The translations under genes and the position numbers were made by a program. From an uncultured Lachnospiraceae bacterium (lineage in GTDB: Bacteria > Bacillota > Clostridia > Lachnospirales > Lachnospiraceae), in the NCBI GenBank assembly GCA_902496125.1, contig CABUZU010000102.1:1-6985 (forward strand): 6,985 nt of DNA, read 5' to 3'. The stretch's first letter is position 1, and the number at the start of each line of letters is the position of its first letter. Below the pieces are notes generated by a model. It was not told the DNA's origin, made no database searches, and saw only the letters and a list, made by a program, of their open reading frames with translations. Shown one piece after another: positions 1 to 6,056 of the stretch.

Positions 1-4
1 CACA

Positions 5-406
5 ATGACTATGAGTGATCCAATTGCAGATATGCTTACAAGAATTCGTAATGCAAACACTGCAAAACATGATACAGTAGATGTTCCTTCATCTAAGATG
101 AAATTAGCGATTGCAGACATCTTAGTAGATGAAGGTTATATCGCAAAATATGATCTAGTTGAAGAAGGAAACTTCAAAACAATCCGTATTACTTTAAAAT
201 ATGGTAAAGATAAAAATGAAAAAATTATTTCTGGTTTAAAGAAAATCTCTAAACCTGGACTTCGTGTATATGCAGGTGCTGAAGATATGCCTAGAGTATT
301 AGGTGGTCTTGGTATCGCAATCGTTTCTACTAACTTAGGCGTTATGACTGATAAAGAAGCTCGCGCTAAAAAAGTTGGTGGCGAAGTATTAGCTTTCGTT
401 TGGTAA
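5..406 (+). CDS. rpsH: 30S ribosomal protein S8
   Basis: Small-subunit protein S8, a primary binder of the central domain of 16S rRNA that helps nucleate platform assembly; in E. coli it is also the translational repressor of the spc operon (family knowledge). The 133 residues match the usual length of about 130-133. The N-terminus DPIADMLTRIRNAN and the C-terminal block GLGIAIVSTNLGVMTDKEA (residues 101-119, containing the S8 signature with the RNA-contacting STN at 108-110) are diagnostic. The start was taken as the first ATG (MTMSDP), as in related Clostridia; a second ATG at 11 is possible, and the ribosome binding site lies outside the window. It is followed by an unusually long gap for this operon, 103 nt before rplF. 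The preceding gene, expected to be rpsN, is off the left edge. Confidence 0.97.
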   Translation: MTMSDPIADMLTRIRNANTAKHDTVDVPSSKMKLAIADILVDEGYIAKYDLVEEGNFKTIRITLKYGKDKNEKIISGLKKISKPGLRVYAGAEDMPRVLGGLGIAIVSTNLGVMTDKEARAKKVGGEVLAFVW

Positions 407-422
407 GAATTATTTCTTACTA
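401..422 (+). other. Perfect inverted repeat over the rpsH stop codon
   Basis: GTAAGAA (403-409), loop TTAT (410-413), TTCTTAC (414-420) form a perfect 7-bp stem, extendable by a G-U and a T-A pair to 401-422. The 5' arm contains the rpsH TAA stop. No T-run follows, so it does not look like an intrinsic terminator. It could be an mRNA stability or processing element or a protein-binding site; the function is unknown. Confidence 0.55.
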
Positions 423-425
423 AAC

Positions 426-439
426 GGGTTGAAAAACCC
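426..439 (+). other. GAAA-tetraloop hairpin in the rpsH-rplF gap
   Basis: GGGTT (426-430), GAAA (431-434), AACCC (435-439) is a perfect 5-bp stem closed by a GNRA-type GAAA tetraloop, a very stable RNA fold. It lies 3 nt after the inverted repeat that spans the rpsH stop codon, so the two hairpins stand in tandem. An AT-rich single-stranded-looking tract follows up to the rplF ribosome binding site. The alternating AT run after it is not a terminator U-tract. The role is inferred only: RNA processing, stabilisation or binding of a regulatory protein. Confidence 0.55.
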
Positions 440-509
440 ACATATATATAGAAATTTAGAAACATCCACTTAGTTAAAACAAATATTAATAATAAATGGA
501 GGTACGGGC

Positions 510-1052
510 ATGTCACGTATAGGAAGAATGCCAATCGCGGTACCAGCAGGCGTTACTGTTGATATTGCAGAAAATAATAAAGTGACTGTAAAAGGTCCTA
601 AGGGTACTCTTGAAAGAGTGTTACCAGCAGAAATGAGCATTAAATTAGAAGGCGAAGAAGTTGTTGTTGCAAGACCTAACGATTTAAAGAGAATGAAATC
701 TTTACACGGTTTAACAAGAACATTAATCGCAAACATGATTACTGGCGTAACTAATGGTTACGAAAAAGTTCTTGAAATCAACGGTGTTGGTTACAGAGCT
801 GCTAAGCAGGGCAACAAATTAGTTCTCTCTTTAGGTTATTCCCATCCTGTAGAGATGATCGACCCTGAAGGACTTGAATCTGTTGTTGAAAATCAGACAA
901 AGATTACAATCAAGGGTATTGATAAAGAAAAAGTTGGTCAGTACGCTGCTGAAATCAGAGACAAGAGACGTCCTGAGCCTTATAAGGGTAAAGGTATCAA
1001 ATATGCCGATGAAGTTATCAGACGTAAAGTTGGTAAGACAGGTAAAAAATAA
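510..1052 (+). CDS. rplF: 50S ribosomal protein L6
   Basis: Large-subunit protein L6, which binds 23S rRNA helix 97 near the sarcin-ricin loop and the factor-binding site. The product is 180 residues, within the normal bacterial length. It begins MSRIGRMPIAVPAGV, and the two tandem L6 folds occupy roughly residues 11-82 and 90-165. The C-terminal signature PEPYKGKGIKYADE lies at 155-168, followed by the basic tail RRKVGKTGKK. GGAGG at 498-502, 7 nt before the ATG, fixes the start. The preceding 103-nt gap with two hairpins is the longest in the spc part of the window. The next gene, rplR, starts 19 nt downstream. Identification is secure; nothing is odd in the protein itself. Confidence 0.98.
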   Translation: MSRIGRMPIAVPAGVTVDIAENNKVTVKGPKGTLERVLPAEMSIKLEGEEVVVARPNDLKRMKSLHGLTRTLIANMITGVTNGYEKVLEINGVGYRAAKQGNKLVLSLGYSHPVEMIDPEGLESVVENQTKITIKGIDKEKVGQYAAEIRDKRRPEPYKGKGIKYADEVIRRKVGKTGKK

Positions 1053-1071
1053 TTAGGAGGAGTTACAAAAA

Positions 1072-1440
1072 ATGATTAGTAAGAAATCAAGAAGCATAGC
1101 ACGTGTTAAAAAACACAATAGAATTCGTAATCGTTTTATGGGTACAAGTGAAATACCACGTCTGGCTGTGTTCAGAAGCAATAATCATATGTACGCTCAG
1201 ATTATTGATGACACTGTCGGAAACACTTTAGTATCAGCTTCTACAACTCAGAAAGAAGTAAAAGCTGAACTTGAAAAAACTAATAACAAAGATGCTGCTG
1301 CATATTTAGGAACCGTTATCGCTAAGAGAGCTCTTGAAAAAGGCATCAAAAATGTTGTTTTTGATAGAGGCGGCTTCATATATCAGGGTAAAGTTAAAGC
1401 ATTAGCAGATGCAGCCAGAGAAGCTGGTCTGGAATTCTAA
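1072..1440 (+). CDS. rplR: 50S ribosomal protein L18
   Basis: L18 binds 5S rRNA and, with L5, anchors it to the central protuberance of the large subunit. The product is 122 residues, typical for Firmicutes. The very basic N-terminus (MISKKSRSIARVKKHNRIRN) is the flexible RNA-binding arm. The conserved RLAVFRSNNHMYAQIIDD block starts at residue 30, and the terminal block FDRGGFIYQGKVKALADAAR begins at 97 and runs almost to the closing GLEF. AGGAGG at 1055-1060 precedes the ATG by 11 nt and supports this start. It sits 19 nt after rplF and 16 nt before rpsE, in the standard spc order. Confidence 0.98.
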   Translation: MISKKSRSIARVKKHNRIRNRFMGTSEIPRLAVFRSNNHMYAQIIDDTVGNTLVSASTTQKEVKAELEKTNNKDAAAYLGTVIAKRALEKGIKNVVFDRGGFIYQGKVKALADAAREAGLEF

Positions 1441-1442
1441 GC

Positions 1443-1449
1443 AAGGAGG
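1443..1449 (+). promoter_or_regulatory. Shine-Dalgarno site that decides the rpsE start
   Basis: AAGGAGG lies 7 nt before the ATG at 1457. The reading frame is open further upstream, with an in-frame ATG at 1409 inside rplR, but that ATG has no ribosome binding site and would add 16 residues unlike any S5. The site therefore selects 1457. Confidence 0.85.
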
Positions 1450-1456
1450 AGAACAC

Positions 1457-1966
1457 ATGAAACGTACAATTGTCGATGCCAGCCAATTGGAATTATCCGA
1501 AAAGGTTGTGGCAATCAAACGTGTTACCAAGGTTGTTAAAGGCGGACGTAATTTCAGATTTTCAGCATTGGTAGTAGTAGGTGACGGTAACGGTCATGTA
1601 GGTGCCGGAATTGGTAAAGCTGCTGAAATTCCAGAAGCTATCCGTAAAGGCAAAGAAGATGCTACAAAGAACTTAGTTACTGTTGCAATTGATGAAAATA
1701 ACAGTATTCCACATGATAATATGGGTAAATATGGTAGTGCTTCTGTATTATTAAAGAAAGCACCTGCTGGTACTGGTGTTATCGCTGGTGGTCCTGCACG
1801 TGCGGTAGTAGAACTTGCAGGTATCAAAAATATCCGTACAAAATCACTTGGATCTAACAATAAACAGAACGTAGTATTAGCAACTATCGCAGGTCTTGGT
1901 GCACTTACCACTCCTGAAGAAGTAGCTAAGAAACGTGGAAAATCATTAGAAGAAATTATCGGTTAG
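1457..1966 (+). CDS. rpsE: 30S ribosomal protein S5
   Basis: S5 lies at the mRNA entry side of the small subunit and affects decoding fidelity; changes in its N-terminal loop give spectinomycin resistance in several bacteria (family knowledge). From the chosen ATG the product is 169 residues, a normal length. Residues 15-80 form the double-stranded-RNA-binding-like N domain, with the signature KGGRNFRFSALVVVGDGNGH starting at 28 and GAGIGKAAEIPEAIRKG following. Residues 88-160 form the C domain with APAGTGVIAGGPARAV. The start at 1457 was preferred over an in-frame ATG at 1409 because only the former has a Shine-Dalgarno sequence and gives the family N-terminus. The TAG stop is shared with the rpmD ribosome binding site (TAGGAGG), implying translational coupling. 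Confidence 0.98.
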   Translation: MKRTIVDASQLELSEKVVAIKRVTKVVKGGRNFRFSALVVVGDGNGHVGAGIGKAAEIPEAIRKGKEDATKNLVTVAIDENNSIPHDNMGKYGSASVLLKKAPAGTGVIAGGPARAVVELAGIKNIRTKSLGSNNKQNVVLATIAGLGALTTPEEVAKKRGKSLEEIIG

Positions 1967-1980
1967 GAGGAACTTGAAAA

Positions 1981-2163
1981 ATGGCAGAAAAATTAAAAAT
2001 CACATTAGTTAAGTCTCCTATCGGAGCTGTGCCAAAACATAGAAAAACTGTTGAAGCATTAGGTCTTAAAAAAGTTAATAAGACTGTTGAATTACCAGAT
2101 AATGCAGCTGTTAGAGGCATGATTTGGCAAGTAAAACATTTAGTTAAAGTAGAAGAAATCTAA
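1981..2163 (+). CDS. rpmD: 50S ribosomal protein L30
   Basis: Small large-subunit protein L30, a single alpha-beta domain on the solvent side of 23S rRNA. The 60-residue product matches the short bacterial form (about 58-62 aa). Typical elements are KLKITLVKSPIGAVPKHRKT near the start, LGLKKVNKTVELPDN in the middle and RGMIWQVKHLVKVEE at the end. GGAGG at 1966-1970 lies 10 nt upstream of the ATG and begins on the last base of the rpsE stop. rplO follows after 17 nt. Position between S5 and L15 is the standard order. Confidence 0.97.
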   Translation: MAEKLKITLVKSPIGAVPKHRKTVEALGLKKVNKTVELPDNAAVRGMIWQVKHLVKVEEI

Positions 2164-2180
2164 TTCAGGAGGTGTAGAGA

Positions 2181-2621
2181 ATGGATTTATCAACATTAAA
2201 ACCTGCTGAGGGTTCTAAACACAGCGACAGTTTCAGAAGAGGCCGTGGTCATGGTTCAGGCAATGGTAAGACAGCTGGTAAAGGTCATAAAGGACAGAAA
2301 GCTCGTTCTGGAGCACCTAGAATTGGTTTCGAAGGTGGTCAGATGCCTTTATACAGAAGACTTCCTAAGAGAGGTTTCACAAACAGAAACTCCAAAGAAA
2401 TCGTTGGAATTAATGTTTCTGCTTTAGAAGCTTTCGAAGAAGGAACTGTTGTATCTGTTGAAACTTTAATTGAAGCTGGAATCGTTAAAAATCCTAGAGA
2501 TGGTGTAAAGATTCTTGGTAATGGTGAACTTACAAAGAAATTAACAGTAAAAGCAAACGCTTTTAGTGCAGGTGCAAAATCTAAAATTGAAGCTGTAGGT
2601 GGTTCTTACGAGGTAATTTAA
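2181..2621 (+). CDS. rplO: 50S ribosomal protein L15
   Basis: L15 is a late-assembling large-subunit protein with a long extended N-terminal arm that threads into 23S rRNA. The 146-residue product has the expected Gly/Lys/Arg-rich arm at residues 19-44 (RRGRGHGSGNGKTAGKGHKG), then GFEGGQMPLYRRLPKRGF at 49-66, and a globular C-terminal domain with VKILGNGELTKKLTVKANAF from 109. The ribosome binding site AGGAGGTG (2167-2174) gives a clear start. The gene ends one base before secY, and its last codons contain the secY ribosome binding site, so L15 and SecY translation are probably coupled. Confidence 0.98.
   Translation: MDLSTLKPAEGSKHSDSFRRGRGHGSGNGKTAGKGHKGQKARSGAPRIGFEGGQMPLYRRLPKRGFTNRNSKEIVGINVSALEAFEEGTVVSVETLIEAGIVKNPRDGVKILGNGELTKKLTVKANAFSAGAKSKIEAVGGSYEVI
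2610..2614 (+). promoter_or_regulatory. secY ribosome binding site inside rplO
   Basis: GAGGT lies within the last codons of rplO, 8 nt before the secY ATG at 2623. It is shorter than the GGAGG sites of the ribosomal genes. Ribosomes finishing L15 would pass over it, which may keep SecY output lower than, and tied to, L15 output (inference). Confidence 0.6.
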
Positions 2622-2622
2622 T

Positions 2623-3939
2623 ATGATTCAAACACTCAAAAACGCTCTCAAAATTAAAGAAATTAGAAGTAGAATCTTGTTTACATTCTTTATATTAGTC
2701 GTTGTCAGAATAGGATGTCAATTTCCTGTTCCGGGTGTTAATCATAGTGTTGTCTCCAATTTTATGAAGTCTAATACGGGAGACGCCTTTAATTTCTTCA
2801 ATGCAATTACTGGTGGTTCATTTGCAGACTTTTCATTGTTTGCATTGAACATCACTCCCTATATTACAGCTTCCATTATTATGCAGCTTCTTACAATTGC
2901 AATTCCTAAATTGGAAGAGCTACAAAAAGATGGTGAAGATGGACGTAAAGTAATCGCTCAGATTACTCGTTATGTAACAGTAGCCTTGGCATTAATCGAA
3001 TCAATTGCAATGGCAATTGGATTTGGTAATCAGGGTCTGTTTAAACACTACAATTGGCATTCAGTAGTCTTGTGTGTAGCTACACTTACCGCAGGCTCTG
3101 CAATTCTAATGTGGTTAGGTGAAAGAATTACTGAGAAGGGCGTTGGAAATGGTATTTCAGTTGTATTATTGATTAATATTATTTCAGCACTTCCAGGAGA
3201 TTTAATGACATTATATGAACGTTTTATACAGAGTGCTTCTGTAGCTATGAAAGTAGTTTCAGTAGTTATCATTGTTGCTTTAATTTTAGCAATGGTTGTA
3301 TTTACTGTATTATTACAAGAAGCAGAACGTAAAATTCCAGTTCAATATGCCAAAAAGATGCAGGGACGTAAAGTTATGGGAGGTCAATCTTCTCATATCC
3401 CTTTAAAAGTCAATACCGCAGGTGTTATTCCTGTAATCTTTGCTTCTTCTATTCTTTCATTCCCTGTTGTAATAGCACAGTTTTTCAAAGTGGACTATTC
3501 AACAATTGGAGGCAAGGTTCTGTTAACACTGAATTCATCAAACTGGTTTAATTCAGAACAACCAATTTATTCAATTGGCTATGTGATTTATGCAGTATTG
3601 ATTGTATTATTTGCTTATTTCTATACATCGATTACTTTTAATCCAATCGAAGTTGCAAATAATATGAAAAAACAGGGTGGATTTATCTTAGGTGTTCGTC
3701 CAGGTAAACCTACTTCTGAATATTTGACAAGAATATTAAACTACATTGTATTTATTGGTGCAATTGGTCTACTTATCATTTGTACAGTGCCAATTATTGT
3801 ATCTGGCGTATTTAGTGTAAGTAGAATGTCTTTCATGGGCACATCATTAATCATTATTGTTGGTGTTATTCTTGAAACATTAAAACAAATCGAATCTTTG
3901 ATGACGGTTCGTAATTATCGAGGATTCTTAAACAATTAG
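2623..3939 (+). CDS. secY: Preprotein translocase channel subunit SecY
   Basis: SecY is the membrane pore of the Sec translocon; with SecE and SecG it moves proteins across or into the cytoplasmic membrane, driven by SecA or by the ribosome. The product is 438 residues, full length. Ten hydrophobic segments can be seen at about 18-36, 73-92, 114-134, 148-166, 175-193, 211-231, 267-287, 317-336, 369-389 and 400-418. The hallmark GERITEKGVGNGIS is at 166-179. The cytoplasmic loop EAERKIPVQYAKKM follows segment 6, and the loop before segment 9 contains GVRPGKPT with Arg359, equivalent to the SecA- and ribosome-contacting Arg357 of E. coli. The ATG is one base after the rplO stop. A 69-nt gap with a hairpin separates it from adk. 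Confidence 0.98.
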   Translation: MIQTLKNALKIKEIRSRILFTFFILVVVRIGCQFPVPGVNHSVVSNFMKSNTGDAFNFFNAITGGSFADFSLFALNITPYITASIIMQLLTIAIPKLEELQKDGEDGRKVIAQITRYVTVALALIESIAMAIGFGNQGLFKHYNWHSVVLCVATLTAGSAILMWLGERITEKGVGNGISVVLLINIISALPGDLMTLYERFIQSASVAMKVVSVVIIVALILAMVVFTVLLQEAERKIPVQYAKKMQGRKVMGGQSSHIPLKVNTAGVIPVIFASSILSFPVVIAQFFKVDYSTIGGKVLLTLNSSNWFNSEQPIYSIGYVIYAVLIVLFAYFYTSITFNPIEVANNMKKQGGFILGVRPGKPTSEYLTRILNYIVFIGAIGLLIICTVPIIVSGVFSVSRMSFMGTSLIIIVGVILETLKQIESLMTVRNYRGFLNN

Positions 3940-3945
3940 AAAAAA

Positions 3946-3985
3946 GGCGGGCACTTGTCCTTTTGATAAAGACAAGCTTCCCGTC
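3946..3985 (+). terminator. GC-rich two-part hairpin between secY and adk
   Basis: GGCGGG (3946-3951) pairs with CCCGTC (3980-3985), including one G-U pair. After an internal loop (CA against CTT), CTTGTC (3954-3959) pairs with GACAAG (3971-3976) around an 11-nt loop. An A-run (3940-3945) precedes the stem, and only AAATTTT follows, so the U-tract is short and displaced. This may be a leaky intrinsic terminator or an mRNA stabilising or processing hairpin that sets adk-map output relative to secY. The structure is clear; its classification as a terminator is tentative. Confidence 0.45.
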
Positions 3986-4008
3986 AAATTTTAGATTGGA
4001 GGATAGCC

Positions 4009-4653
4009 ATGAAAATTATTATGTTAGGCGCTCCTGGTGCTGGTAAAGGTACTCAGGCAAAAATGATTGCAGAAAAATATACAATTCCTAATGTTTCTAC
4101 TGGAGATATCTTCAGAGCAAACATTAAAAATGGTACAGAACTTGGTAAAAAAGCTAAAACTTATATGGATGCTGGTCAGTTAGTTCCAGATGAATTAACA
4201 GTAGACTTATTAATGGATCGTATTGCAAAAGAAGATTGTGCAAATGGTTATGTATTAGATGGTTTCCCAAGAACAATTCCTCAGGCAGAATGTTTAGAAA
4301 AAGCACTTGCTGCTAAAGGTGAAAGTATTGATTATGCAATCAATGTAGAAGTTCCAGACGAAAATATTGTAAAACGTATGGGCGGAAGAAGAGCTTGTGT
4401 AACTTGTGGCGCTACTTATCACGTAGTTCATATTCCTCCTAAAAAAGAAGGAATTTGTGATAAATGTGGTAGTTCTCTAATTTTAAGAGATGATGATAAG
4501 CCAGAAACTGTTAAAAACCGTTTAAACGTTTATCATGATCAAACTCAGCCTTTAATTGATTTTTATCAGAAAAAAGGTGTTTTAAAAGAAGTAGATGGCA
4601 CAAAAGATATGAAAGATGTATTTGGTGCAATTGTTAATATCTTAGGAGAGTAA
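4009..4653 (+). CDS. adk: Adenylate kinase, zinc-binding LID type
   Basis: Cytoplasmic adenylate kinase catalyses ATP + AMP to 2 ADP and balances adenine nucleotide pools. The 214-residue product is the long bacterial form. The P-loop GAPGAGKGT spans residues 7-15. The AMP-binding region includes STGDIFRANI (30-39), and the nucleoside monophosphate kinase signature YVLDGFPRTIPQ lies at 81-92. The LID domain (about 122-160) carries Cys130, Cys133, Cys150 and Cys153 in a C-X2-C-X16-C-X2-C pattern, the structural zinc site usual in Gram-positive enzymes. Arg160 and the DDDKPETVKNRL stretch from 161 contribute to the active site. GGAGG at 3998-4002 is 6 nt before the ATG. map follows after 3 nt. 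Confidence 0.98.
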   Translation: MKIIMLGAPGAGKGTQAKMIAEKYTIPNVSTGDIFRANIKNGTELGKKAKTYMDAGQLVPDELTVDLLMDRIAKEDCANGYVLDGFPRTIPQAECLEKALAAKGESIDYAINVEVPDENIVKRMGGRRACVTCGATYHVVHIPPKKEGICDKCGSSLILRDDDKPETVKNRLNVYHDQTQPLIDFYQKKGVLKEVDGTKDMKDVFGAIVNILGE

Positions 4654-4656
4654 GGA

Positions 4657-5424
4657 ATGTCTGTTACAATTAAATCTGCCAGAGAAATTGAACTGATGAA
4701 AGAAGCAGGAAGAATTCTGGCAATTGTTCATGAAGAATTAGAAAAATTTATCCGTCCTGGTATTTCCACTTTGGATATCGATAGAAAAGGGGAAGAGTTA
4801 ATCAGAAGTTTTGATTGTATCCCTTCTTTCTTAAATTATAATGGTTATCCAGCTTCCATTTGCGTATCTGTTAATGATGAAGTTGTACATGGAATACCAC
4901 ATAAGGACCATATTATTGATGAAGGTGATATTGTAAGTTTAGATGCAGGAGTTATTTATAAAGGATATCACTCCGATGCAGCAAGAACTCATGCAGTTGG
5001 TGAAATTAGTGAAGAAGCAAGAAAGTTGATAGAGGTAACTCGTCAGAGCTTTTTTGAAGGTATTAAATTTGCAAAAGCTGGCAATCATCTATATGATATC
5101 TCTAATGCAATTGATGCCTATGTAAGACCATTTGGCTATGGCATTGTCATGGACCTTGTAGGACATGGTATTGGAAAAAATCTTCATGAAGACCCTGAAA
5201 TTCCTAATTTCAAACAAAAAAGGAAGGGAATTAAATTGCAGCCTGGAATGACATTGGCAATCGAACCTATGATTAACATTGGTCGTCCGGATGTTGAATG
5301 GCTCGATGATGACTGGACAGTAGTAACAGAAGATGAATCATTATCAGCACATTATGAAAATACTGTGTTAATAACAGAGGATGAGCCGGTTATACTTTCC
5401 TTACGTACACAAGGAGGGGAATAG
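4657..5424 (+). CDS. map: Type I methionine aminopeptidase
   Basis: MetAP removes the initiator methionine from new proteins when the second residue is small, after deformylation, near the ribosome exit. The 255-residue product is the short type Ia enzyme with the pita-bread fold. The five metal ligands can be assigned as Asp96 (VSLDAG), Asp107 (YHSDAA), His170 (GHGIG), Glu203 (IEPM) and Glu234 (YENT). The substrate-contacting histidines are His78 (VVHGIP) and His177 (LHEDP). All expected residues are present, so it should be active. The ribosome binding site AGGAG (4644-4648) lies inside the end of adk. Its TAG stop directly abuts the ATG of the next gene. Pairing with adk is the classic Firmicute arrangement. 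Confidence 0.98.
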   Translation: MSVTIKSAREIELMKEAGRILAIVHEELEKFIRPGISTLDIDRKGEELIRSFDCIPSFLNYNGYPASICVSVNDEVVHGIPHKDHIIDEGDIVSLDAGVIYKGYHSDAARTHAVGEISEEARKLIEVTRQSFFEGIKFAKAGNHLYDISNAIDAYVRPFGYGIVMDLVGHGIGKNLHEDPEIPNFKQKRKGIKLQPGMTLAIEPMINIGRPDVEWLDDDWTVVTEDESLSAHYENTVLITEDEPVILSLRTQGGE

Positions 5425-5706
5425 ATGCCCACTTGTAAAGTTGGTAATTTAGTTCGGTCCAAAGCAGGACATGATAAAGAAGAATTATTCTTTGTTATAG
5501 ATATAGTAGGAGAATACATTTATCTTGTAAATGGTAAAACAAGGACTGTAAGTCATCCAAAAAAGAAAAAGTTAAAACATTTACAGTGTTTTAACTATCA
5601 AGATGAAAAGCTTGCTCAAATGAAAGAACAAGGGATTTCATTTCGAGATGAAGACATTCGATGTGCAATGAAAAAATATAGGAGGCTAGAAAATGGCAAA
5701 ATCTGA
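5425..5706 (+). CDS. KOW-domain, L14e-like putative RNA-binding protein
   Basis: A 93-residue basic protein of the KOW/L14e-like family found in Firmicutes between map and infA; B. subtilis YbzG occupies the same place (from memory). The KOW-type beta-barrel covers roughly residues 6-53: VGNLVRSKAGHD, then LFFVIDIVGEYIYLVNGKTR, ending in the lysine patch KKKKLKH (46-52). KOW modules bind RNA or ribosomal proteins, and the archaeal/eukaryotic relative L14e is a ribosomal protein. The C-terminal part (57-93) is charged, probably helical, and more variable. The ribosome binding site AAGGAGGGG (5411-5419) lies inside map, and the ATG touches the map stop with zero spacing. Its last 14 bases overlap infA. 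A role in ribosome assembly or translation is inferred from context; the exact function is unknown. Cysteines at 4, 55 and 80 form no obvious metal site. Confidence 0.85.
   Translation: MPTCKVGNLVRSKAGHDKEELFFVIDIVGEYIYLVNGKTRTVSHPKKKKLKHLQCFNYQDEKLAQMKEQGISFRDEDIRCAMKKYRRLENGKI
5680..5685 (+). promoter_or_regulatory. infA ribosome binding site inside the KOW gene
   Basis: AGGAGG is placed 7 nt before the infA ATG at 5693. It lies within the last codons of the upstream KOW gene. Its strength and ideal spacing confirm both the infA start and the 14-nt overlap. Confidence 0.8.
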
Positions 5707-5911
5707 CGCTTTTGAATTTGAAGGGACTGTACTTGAAAAACTTCCAAACGCTATGTTCAAAGTAGAATTAGAAAATGGACATGTCGTTTTAGCCCACATT
5801 AGTGGAAAACTTCGTATGAATTTTATCAGGATTCTTCCTGGTGACAAGGTAACCTTAGAGTTATCGCCTTATGATTTAACTAAAGGAAGAATTATTTGGC
5901 GTGCTAAATAA
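5693..5911 (+). CDS. infA: Translation initiation factor IF-1
   Basis: IF-1 is a single OB-fold (S1-like) protein that binds the 30S A site and works with IF-2 and IF-3 to place initiator tRNA. The product is 72 residues, the standard length. Diagnostic blocks are FEGTVLEKLPNAMFKVELEN (9-28), GHVVLAHISGKLRMNFIRIL (29-48) and PGDKVTLELSPYDLTKGRI (49-67). The N-terminus MAKSDAFEF differs slightly from the common MSK-D-IE-E version but keeps the pattern. The start overlaps the KOW gene by 14 nt in another frame. After the stop there is a 145-nt AT-rich gap with no obvious terminator but with a promoter for the next genes. Confidence 0.98.
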   Translation: MAKSDAFEFEGTVLEKLPNAMFKVELENGHVVLAHISGKLRMNFIRILPGDKVTLELSPYDLTKGRIIWRAK

Positions 5912-5953
5912 AAAAATTTAAGTTCGATTTCGGTTGAAACCACCAAATAATTT

Positions 5954-5989
5954 AAAAAAGTACAATTTTTATTAAAAAATATTAAAAAA
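5954..5989 (+). promoter_or_regulatory. Phased A-tracts upstream of the rpmJ promoter (possible UP element)
   Basis: Runs of six A occur at 5954-5959, 5974-5979 and 5984-5989, and a run of five T at 5966-5970. The A-run starts are 20 and 10 bp apart, close to the helical repeat, and they end just before the -35 box. The 12-base word TTAAAAAAGTAC occurs twice, at 5952 and 5982, exactly 30 bp apart. Such tracts bend DNA and often act as UP elements contacted by the RNA polymerase alpha subunit at ribosomal promoters. The pattern is seen directly; the function is inferred. Confidence 0.5.
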
Positions 5990-5993
5990 GTAC

Positions 5994-6022
5994 TTGATTT
6001 ATTCAAATAGTAGTGATATACT
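5994..6022 (+). promoter_or_regulatory. Sigma-A-type promoter for rpmJ-rpsM-rpsK
   Basis: The -35 box TTGATT (5994-5999) and -10 box TATACT (6017-6022) are separated by exactly 17 bp. A TG at 6014-6015 gives an extended -10 (TGATATACT). Transcription would start near 6029-6030, leaving a leader of about 27 nt before the rpmJ GTG. It is the best promoter-like sequence in the window and sits in its longest intergenic gap. It would let the alpha section (rpmJ, rpsM, rpsK and genes beyond) be expressed apart from spc. Confidence 0.75.
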
Positions 6023-6056
6023 GGTATGCGGACTTTTTGAAAGGAGAGTAATTATT

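Noticed and set aside
136..534. Minus-strand open frame of 132 codons across rpsH and the rpsH-rplF gap
   Set aside because: It is antisense to a certain S8 gene, resembles no family, and its compositional features mirror the + strand codons.
470..736. Minus-strand open frame antisense to rplF
   Set aside because: It is the complement of well-conserved L6 codons; no ribosome binding site or recognisable protein.
874..1056. Plus-strand open frame inside rplF in another frame
   Set aside because: It is fully contained in the L6 coding region, with no recognisable domain or ribosome binding site.
1409..1456. Upstream in-frame extension of rpsE starting within rplR
   Set aside because: There is no ribosome binding site at 1409, the extra 16 residues do not belong to S5, and the ATG at 1457 has an ideal AAGGAGG.
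1594..1911. Minus-strand open frame antisense to rpsE
   Set aside because: It overlaps the conserved S5 coding sequence and its translation resembles nothing.
2245..2427. Plus-strand open frame within rplO
   Set aside because: It is an out-of-frame shadow of the Gly/Lys-rich arm of L15.
3048..3272. Minus-strand open frame antisense to secY
   Set aside because: It lies wholly opposite SecY membrane segments; no start signal or family resemblance.
5928..5939. TTTC-GGTT-GAAA hairpin after infA as a terminator
   Set aside because: The stem is only 4 bp with a single GC pair and has no T-run after it; too weak to call.
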